DNA of 19,022 nucleotides from positions 1 through 19,022 of the forward strand of contig JBKGYS010000036.1 in NCBI GenBank assembly GCA_046545955.1, written 5' to 3'. This document shows positions 13,819 through 19,022 of this stretch, piece after piece (position 1 is the stretch's first letter; every line of letters starts with the position of its first letter). Source of the stretch: SLAN01 sp046545955. GTDB lineage: Bacteria > Spirochaetota > Spirochaetia > DSM-27196 > SKKC01. The notes beneath the pieces are model-generated. The model saw only the letters and a program-made list of their open reading frames with translations. It was not told where the DNA came from and did no database searches. The position numbers were made by a program, and so were the translations under genes.

Positions 13819-15995
13819 CGAAGGCGAAAGAGAAACTCACTGTACACGCAGGAAAACCGTGGCCTTTAGGCGTTTCCGTCGAGCGGAATGGAGTGCATTT
13901 CGCGCTGTTCAGTCGGCACGCTACCGGGGTGTCGCTACTTCTCTTCGACAACGAGGAGGATACCGAGCCGGCGCACGAAATTATGCTCCATGCCTCAAAG
14001 CATCGAACCGGCGATATATGGCATTGTTTCGTCGAGGGTTGCGGGGCCGGCGACCTGTACCTGTACCGCGTATTCGGTCAGTACGCACCTGAGGAAGGGC
14101 ATCGGTTTAACGATAACCTCGCGCTGCTCGACCCGTACGCGAAGGCTCTGACTCACTGCGAGAATGTAAGCGCTTCGCTCGGCTACGATGAACACTCACG
14201 CCAAGGTGATCTGGTCGTCTCACGCAGGTCCAATCTTGACGTTATTCCGAAGTGTATTGTCGTCGACTCGCAATTCGACTGGCAGGGTGACAGGCCGCTT
14301 AATCACCCGGCTGAACGCACGGTGGTGTACGAAGCGCACGTGCGGGGAATGACCGCGCACGAAAGCTCGGGCGTCGCGCATCCGGGAACCTTCCGGGGTG
14401 TTATCGAGCATATCCCGTATCTCGCTTCGCTCGGTATTACGTCGGTCGAGCTTCTGCCGGTCCATGAGTTTGACTCCATGGATAACCCCAGGTCGAACCC
14501 GCTTACCGGCGAGCGCTTGCGCAATTACTGGGGCTACAACACGCTCGCTTATTTCGCTCCGAAGCAGTCGTACGCCGCCGATGGCCGCCGAGGAGGCCAG
14601 GTAACCGAGTTTAAAGAAATGGTTCGCGAGCTCCACAAGGCGGGACTCGAGATTATCCTCGATGTGGTTTTCAATCATACCGGGGAAGGAGATGAGCTCG
14701 GTCCCACGGTGAGCTTCAGGGGCATCGATAACAGTATATACTACATGCTCGACGAAAACCCCCGCTACTACAAGGACTACTCCGGATGCGGAAACACGGT
14801 CAACTGCAATCATCCGGTGGTTCGGAGTCTAATTGTGGATTGCCTGCGCTACTGGGTAATGGAAATGCATGTAGATGGCTTCCGTTTCGATCTGGGGTCC
14901 ATTCTTGCCAGGGATGAACACGGGCAGTTAATGGATCGCCCGCCGTTGCTCGAGCGAATAGCTGAAGACCCGGTTTTGCGCGATACAAAGATTATCGCCG
15001 AAGCGTGGGACGCGGGAGGAGCCTACCAGGTCGGCAACTTTTTCGGTGGTCGTTGGGCGGAATGGAACGATCGTTTTCGCGACGACGCGCGGCGATTCTG
15101 GCGCGGCGAACCGTGGGTTGCCGGGGATTTCGCGACGCGGCTTGCCGGAAGTTCCGATCTGTATTTGTCTAACGACCGCAAACCGTTCCACAGCATTAAC
15201 TTCATTACGTGTCACGACGGGTTCACGCTAAACGACCTGGTAACCTACTCCAGGAGGCACAACTACGAGAACGGCGAGGGGGGCAGCGATGGACAGGCAG
15301 AGAATCTCAGCTACAACTACGGCGTTGAAGGTCAGACCGGCCTGAGAGGTATCGAGCGAATCCGAGACCGCCAGATTCGTAATTTTCTGTTGACGCTCTT
15401 TCTTTCGCAGGGAATTCCCATGATGCTCGCCGGCGACGAATTGAGGCATACCCAGCGCGGCAACAACAACGTCTACTGCCAGGACAACGAGCTTTCATGG
15501 ATTAACTACGAGTCCGACGTCGAAAAAGCGTCGTTACTGCAGTTCTGTCGGGGGGCCATACGATTCCGGCTGAGTCATCCTTCGCTGGTTCGAAACGATT
15601 TTTTCACCGGCCGCGATCGTAGCGGTAATATGCAAAGCGATCTGAGTTGGCTGTCGTGTAGCGGCGAGCCGATGAAGTGGCAGTACGCTGAGGGCTGCAT
15701 AGGCATGCTCCTCGACGGCAGCGATCTGCCGGAGGGCTACGAGGCGATCGACGATGATACGCTCGTCTTCTTTAACGCTACCAACGAAGATCATACCATC
15801 GCGCTTCCGCCTGCGCGAAACGGATGGTACCTGGTGGTGGATACCTGTGGAGGAACCGCCTCACGGTTCCGCGGACCGGGCGAGGAGCAGCTGTGGTCGA
15901 GCGATACGTACCTCCTGGCAGGCCGCTCAACGGTGGTATTCATTGACCCTGTTGACCCAAAGTCAGCCGGGGCTTCAAAGGCTGCGCCTTCCTGA
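13815..15995 (+). CDS. glgX: Glycogen debranching enzyme, GlgX/isoamylase type (GH13)
   Basis: This enzyme cleaves alpha-1,6 branch points of glycogen limit dextrins. The 726-residue product has an N-terminal CBM48-like beta domain (about 10-150, starting GKPWPLGVSVERNGVHFALFS). The GH13 barrel follows: YEAHVRGMT, YWGYNT, ILDVVFNHTGEG, the nucleophile Asp359 in DGFRFDLGS, the acid/base Glu396 in IIAEAWD, and Asp468 in ITCHDGFTLNDLV. The stretch MLAGDELRHTQRGNNNVYCQDNE is typical of debranching enzymes, and a C-terminal beta domain ends the protein. The start is GTG 13815, overlapping the hydrolase stop. No frameshift or missing catalytic residue is seen. GlgX and the TreX-like enzymes share these motifs, so exact chain-length preference cannot be read from sequence. 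Confidence 0.94.
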   Translation: MTKAKEKLTVHAGKPWPLGVSVERNGVHFALFSRHATGVSLLLFDNEEDTEPAHEIMLHASKHRTGDIWHCFVEGCGAGDLYLYRVFGQYAPEEGHRFNDNLALLDPYAKALTHCENVSASLGYDEHSRQGDLVVSRRSNLDVIPKCIVVDSQFDWQGDRPLNHPAERTVVYEAHVRGMTAHESSGVAHPGTFRGVIEHIPYLASLGITSVELLPVHEFDSMDNPRSNPLTGERLRNYWGYNTLAYFAPKQSYAADGRRGGQVTEFKEMVRELHKAGLEIILDVVFNHTGEGDELGPTVSFRGIDNSIYYMLDENPRYYKDYSGCGNTVNCNHPVVRSLIVDCLRYWVMEMHVDGFRFDLGSILARDEHGQLMDRPPLLERIAEDPVLRDTKIIAEAWDAGGAYQVGNFFGGRWAEWNDRFRDDARRFWRGEPWVAGDFATRLAGSSDLYLSNDRKPFHSINFITCHDGFTLNDLVTYSRRHNYENGEGGSDGQAENLSYNYGVEGQTGLRGIERIRDRQIRNFLLTLFLSQGIPMMLAGDELRHTQRGNNNVYCQDNELSWINYESDVEKASLLQFCRGAIRFRLSHPSLVRNDFFTGRDRSGNMQSDLSWLSCSGEPMKWQYAEGCIGMLLDGSDLPEGYEAIDDDTLVFFNATNEDHTIALPPARNGWYLVVDTCGGTASRFRGPGEEQLWSSDTYLLAGRSTVVFIDPVDPKSAGASKAAPS

Positions 15996-16002
15996 GGCGA
16001 AC

Positions 16003-16034
16003 GATTCCACTCCCGCCGAGCGTGGGACCGAATC
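16003..16034. terminator. Possible bidirectional hairpin between glgX and ldhA
   Basis: The two convergent genes are only 37 bp apart. GATTC (16003-16007) and GAATC (16030-16034) can close a stem, with TCCCGC and GC(GT)GGGA pairing inside. No T-run follows on either strand, so termination would be modest at best. The hairpin slightly overlaps the ldhA stop. Confidence 0.3.
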
Positions 16035-17070
16035 AGCTCGTCTGCTCTACGCCGACCCGACCCGTTTCGGAGTCGAAGTCGGGCACCGGGTTTGCGATTC
16101 TGCCCTCCTCGAAATAACTGCGCACGTTTTCGAGTGTAATATTCGCGATGTTCGACATCGCTTCGCGAGTAAAGAACGCCTGGTGACTTGTGACGAGGAC
16201 GTTGGGGTAGGCGAGCAGACGCAGGAGGTTGTCGTCGCGGATGATATTCGATGAGTGGTCCTCGAAGAAAAAGTCCGTCTCTTCCTCGTAGACGTCGAGT
16301 CCGGCCGCGCCCACCTTCCCGCTTCGCAGCGCCTCGAGCAGGTCCTCCGTTCGAATAAGTTTTCCGCGACCGGTGTTTATGATCATGACCCCGGTTTTCA
16401 TTTGAGCGATCGTAGCGCGATCTATAAGGTGAACGTTTTCCGCGGTTAGCGGGCAGTGCAGACTGATGATCTCGGACTCTTTGTAGAGCCGCGATAGATT
16501 CACGTATTCGACACCCTGCGCATTTGCCCACTCAATTGCCGGATACGGATCGTAGGCGAGAACCCGCATATTGAGCCCTCTGAGGATTTCGCACATAATC
16601 CGGCCGATCTGCCCGGTACCGACGATACCGGCGGTCTTCCCGTTCATATCAAATCCGAGCAACCCGCCTATGGAGAAGTTGTTGTCCCGGGTACGCGTGT
16701 ACGCCCGGTGGGTCTTACGGTTAAGCGTCATGATGAGTGCGAGCGCGTGTTCGGCTACCGCGTGCGGCGAATACGCGGGAACCCGGACAACATCAATCTT
16801 ACCCTTCAGAGCGTCGAGATCGATGTGATTGTACCCGGCGCTTCGAAGCGCGAGGAGTTTAACCCCCTTCTTGACGAAGACGTCCGCGACTTCCGGGTTC
16901 ACGAAATCGTTTACGAATACGCAAGCGGTATCGTGGCCTTCGACGAGCACCGCGTCGTTGGCGTTCAGCCGAGCCTCAAAGAAGCTTATGTCGAACCCGT
17001 ACGACTTATTCGCCTCGCTGAAGAACTCCTGATCGTATGTTTTCGCGTCAAACATCGCAATTCTCGGCAT
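16033..17070 (-). CDS. ldhA: D-lactate dehydrogenase, NAD-dependent (fermentative type)
   Basis: This enzyme reduces pyruvate to D-lactate and so regenerates NAD+ in fermentation. The 345-residue product follows the D-2-hydroxyacid dehydrogenase plan: N-terminal substrate lobe (MPRIAMFDAKTYDQEFF, LRSAGYNHIDL, VPAYSPHAVAEHALALIM), the NAD-binding loop GTGQIG (151-156) and DPYP at the end of the second strand. The catalytic set is Arg235 in NTGRGKLI, Glu264 in DVYEEE and His296 in SHQAFFT. These blocks resemble E. coli LdhA more than phosphoglycerate or glycerate dehydrogenases. The start was set at ATG 17070, which has a perfect GAGGAG six bases upstream. An upstream in-frame ATG at 17100 would place that site inside the coding region. 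The gene is divergent from thrS and convergent with glgX. Confidence 0.93.
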   Translation of the reverse strand: MPRIAMFDAKTYDQEFFSEANKSYGFDISFFEARLNANDAVLVEGHDTACVFVNDFVNPEVADVFVKKGVKLLALRSAGYNHIDLDALKGKIDVVRVPAYSPHAVAEHALALIMTLNRKTHRAYTRTRDNNFSIGGLLGFDMNGKTAGIVGTGQIGRIMCEILRGLNMRVLAYDPYPAIEWANAQGVEYVNLSRLYKESEIISLHCPLTAENVHLIDRATIAQMKTGVMIINTGRGKLIRTEDLLEALRSGKVGAAGLDVYEEETDFFFEDHSSNIIRDDNLLRLLAYPNVLVTSHQAFFTREAMSNIANITLENVRSYFEEGRIANPVPDFDSETGRVGVEQTS

Positions 17071-17076
17071 GCATCT

Positions 17077-17082
17077 CTCCTC
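17077..17082 (-). promoter_or_regulatory. Shine-Dalgarno site fixing the ldhA start
   Basis: GAGGAG on the minus strand is 6 bases before ATG 17070. It excludes the longer version that begins at 17100. Confidence 0.8.
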
Positions 17083-17101
17083 GCGGTGTGCGTACGTCAC
17101 C

Positions 17102-17131
17102 TTGACAGCGCAGGTGCGTGAGACTCATATT
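17102..17131 (+). promoter_or_regulatory. Candidate thrS promoter
   Basis: TTGACA (17102-17107) is a perfect -35. After 18 bases, CATATT (17126-17131) matches four of six -10 positions. Transcription would start near 17138 and give a leader of about 68 bases, which contains a small CGCCG/CGGCG hairpin. I see no T-box and no tRNA-like leader. Confidence 0.5.
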
Positions 17132-17205
17132 CGCAAAATCAGCCGTCTATATGCAACACGCCGTGCCTGAATCGGCGCGTCGGCTCATTCTCAGGAGATA
17201 CTCAT

Positions 17206-18981
17206 ATGCCGGAAGTAAGAGACGCGGACAGCCCGGACGCAAAGCTGTCGGCGGAAGAAAGGTTGTTTCGTATTCGTCACTCGACCGCGCATGTTATGGC
17301 CGAGGCGGTCCTTAGAATCTTCCCGGAAGCGAAGATTGCGATCGGGCCACCGATCGATACGGGGTTCTACTACGACTTTGATCTCCCTCGTGCCTTGAAG
17401 CCGGAAGACCTCGAAACAATCGAGGAGCACATGCGCGAGATTGTTTCCGAGGATCATCCCTTCGAGCGCAAGGAAATTTCGCGCGAGGCGGCGAGGGAGT
17501 TCTTCGCCGACCAACCGTATAAGCTCGAGCTTATAGACGATCTTCCAGAGGAGGAGACAATCTCGCTGTACACCGTGGATACGTTCACCGACCTTTGCCG
17601 TGGCCCTCACGCACATTCGACAAAGGCGATTCATCCAAAGGCGTTCAAACTTCTCAATACCGCGGGCGCCTACTGGAGGGGCGACGAAAATCGGCCGATG
17701 TTGCAGCGCATTTACGGCACCGCCTGGGAGAGCCCGAAAGACCTGCGCGCGCACCTCGACCGACTCGCCGAAATCGAGCGGCGCGATCACCGCAAGCTTG
17801 GCCGCGAGCTTGACCTTTTCTCCACCCACGAGGAAGCGGGCAGCGGCCTCATTTACTGGCACCCGAAGGGTGGTCGTGTGCGCCGCATTGTCGAGGACTT
17901 CTGGCGAAGCAAGCACGACGAAGGCGGATACGAGCTTCTGTATACGCCGCACGTTGGAAAGAAATGGCTTTGGGAAACAAGCGGTCACCTGGAGTTCTAC
18001 CGGGAGAGCATGTACCCCCACATGGAAATGGACAATACCGAATACTATGCCAAACCCATGAACTGTCCGTTTCATATTATGATTTACAAGACGGGCATGC
18101 GAAGCTATCGGGATCTTCCGCTTCGGTGGGCCGAGCTTGGTACGGTGTATCGGTACGAGCGAAGCGGAACGCTCCACGGGCTTCTGCGGGTTCGAGGGTT
18201 CACCCAGGACGACGCGCATATTTTCTGCACCCCGGAGCAGGTCGAGGAAGAGATTCGTACCGTCCTCTCCTTCAGTCTCGACATGATCCGCGCCTTCGGT
18301 TTCACCGAGTTCAAGGCGTATCTCGCTACGCGCCCGGAGAAGAGTGTCGGAGAGCAGGACGCGTGGGATACGGCCACCGAGAGCCTCCGCGCGGCGATCC
18401 ACGCGGCCGGCCTCGAATACGAAGTCGATGACGGAGGTGGCGCGTTTTACGGTCCGAAGATCGATCTGAAACTGCTCGATGCGGTCGGCCGGGAGTGGCA
18501 GCTGTCCACTATTCAGTTCGACTTCAACCTGCCCGAACGCTTCGATATGACCTTCGTCGATCGCGACGGACGGGAAAAACGTCCCTATATGGTCCACCGT
18601 GCACTCTTAGGGTCGATCGAGCGGTTTTTCGGGGTTCTTGTCGAGCACTACGCCGGAGCGTTTCCGGTGTGGCTCGCGCCGGTGCAGGCGGTCGTTGTGC
18701 CGGTCGCCCCCGCCTTTAACGACTACGCGGCGAAAGTGCGAAAGGTGATGTCTGATGCCGGTGTGCGCTGCGAACTCGATGACAGCGATGACCGGATGAA
18801 CGCGAAAATCCGCAACGCCCAGAACCAGAAGGTTCCCTATATGCTCATAGTCGGTGAAAAGGAGCAGGAAGCGGGCGGCGTTTCGATTCGAAGCCGCAAG
18901 AACGATCGCATGAATGGGCTCGGCGTGCAGGAAGCGCTCGAGTTCATACGGGGCAAAATCGACGATAAGGCGGAGCTGTAG
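17206..18981 (+). CDS. thrS: Threonine--tRNA ligase (no TGS domain)
   Basis: This enzyme charges tRNA-Thr. The 591-residue product starts almost at once with the editing domain, whose zinc/catalytic-like set is intact: HSTAH (His25, His29) and CRGPH (Cys131, His135). The class II catalytic core has MNCPFH (zinc ligand Cys287), motif 2 from YRYERSGTLHGLLRVRGFTQDDAHIF (zinc ligand His338), and motif 3 around HRALLGSIERFF (His464). The C-terminal anticodon-binding domain begins near WLAPVQAVVVPV. The roughly 60-residue N-terminal TGS domain of E. coli ThrRS (642 residues) is absent, and ATG 17206 with AGGAG eight bases upstream rules out a missed extension. As far as I recall, shortened forms like this also occur in spirochaetes. 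The gene is intact and probably has its own promoter. Confidence 0.97.
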   Translation: MPEVRDADSPDAKLSAEERLFRIRHSTAHVMAEAVLRIFPEAKIAIGPPIDTGFYYDFDLPRALKPEDLETIEEHMREIVSEDHPFERKEISREAAREFFADQPYKLELIDDLPEEETISLYTVDTFTDLCRGPHAHSTKAIHPKAFKLLNTAGAYWRGDENRPMLQRIYGTAWESPKDLRAHLDRLAEIERRDHRKLGRELDLFSTHEEAGSGLIYWHPKGGRVRRIVEDFWRSKHDEGGYELLYTPHVGKKWLWETSGHLEFYRESMYPHMEMDNTEYYAKPMNCPFHIMIYKTGMRSYRDLPLRWAELGTVYRYERSGTLHGLLRVRGFTQDDAHIFCTPEQVEEEIRTVLSFSLDMIRAFGFTEFKAYLATRPEKSVGEQDAWDTATESLRAAIHAAGLEYEVDDGGGAFYGPKIDLKLLDAVGREWQLSTIQFDFNLPERFDMTFVDRDGREKRPYMVHRALLGSIERFFGVLVEHYAGAFPVWLAPVQAVVVPVAPAFNDYAAKVRKVMSDAGVRCELDDSDDRMNAKIRNAQNQKVPYMLIVGEKEQEAGGVSIRSRKNDRMNGLGVQEALEFIRGKIDDKAEL

Positions 18982-18999
18982 AATAAGGCTGCGCCGGGC

Positions 19000-19022
19000 T
19001 GTGATACGAAAATGTGATACGA
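19000..19022 (+). repeat. 10-bp direct repeat at the window end
   Basis: TGTGATACGA is present at 19000-19009 and 19013-19022, separated by AAA (period 13), starting 19 bases after the thrS stop. It may be a paired operator for the next gene or the start of a longer tandem array; the window ends here. Confidence 0.5.

Noticed and set aside
1..19022. tRNA genes, CRISPR arrays, insertion sequences, phage genes
   Set aside because: I looked for T-loop consensus outside genes, regularly spaced repeats, transposase motifs and integrase motifs and found none.

Overview
This 19 kb window is a gene-dense, high-GC bacterial chromosome segment. It carries only housekeeping and signalling genes; I see no mobile element, CRISPR array, tRNA or rRNA. 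The best guess for the source is a free-living spirochaete (Spirochaetota). This rests on a groEL without an adjacent groES, a YajC-SecD-SecF cluster whose SecD has a long insert, a threonyl-tRNA synthetase without the TGS domain, and the style of the membrane sensor kinase. The many acidic residues in SecD and YajC would fit a halophilic or alkaliphilic member. Both statements are inferences, not identifications.

Layout. On the minus strand at the left are argR, argC and argB (cut by the window edge), which form an arginine-biosynthesis unit. ArgC and ArgB are translationally coupled through a TTGA overlap. The visible part of ArgB ends in a Gly/Ala-rich tandem repeat placed where the conserved VNAD segment should begin. 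Divergent from argR is a plus-strand run: a stand-alone biotin-protein ligase, a large membrane sensor histidine kinase, and a soluble receiver-histidine kinase protein. These are packed with a 9-bp gap and an ATGA overlap. The sensor kinase reading frame is broken by one in-frame TGA where a Trp is expected.

In the middle is groEL with a strong Shine-Dalgarno site. Two identical 13-bp repeats precede it and there is no CIRCE operator. It is followed by a strongly predicted branched RNA structure and then a canonical intrinsic terminator. Next come a small 97-residue protein of unknown function and yajC-secD-secF, the accessory arm of the Sec translocase. A structured, gene-free spacer follows, then an alpha/beta hydrolase overlapping a glycogen-debranching enzyme (glgX).

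At the right, a D-lactate dehydrogenase gene (minus strand) converges on glgX and diverges from thrS (plus strand). GlgX and D-LDH together suggest glycogen use and fermentative lactate production. The window ends just after thrS in a short direct repeat.

The observations most worth a second look are the in-frame TGA in the sensor kinase, the branched RNA structure after groEL, and the repeat insertion in ArgB. No convincing new multi-gene system is present.
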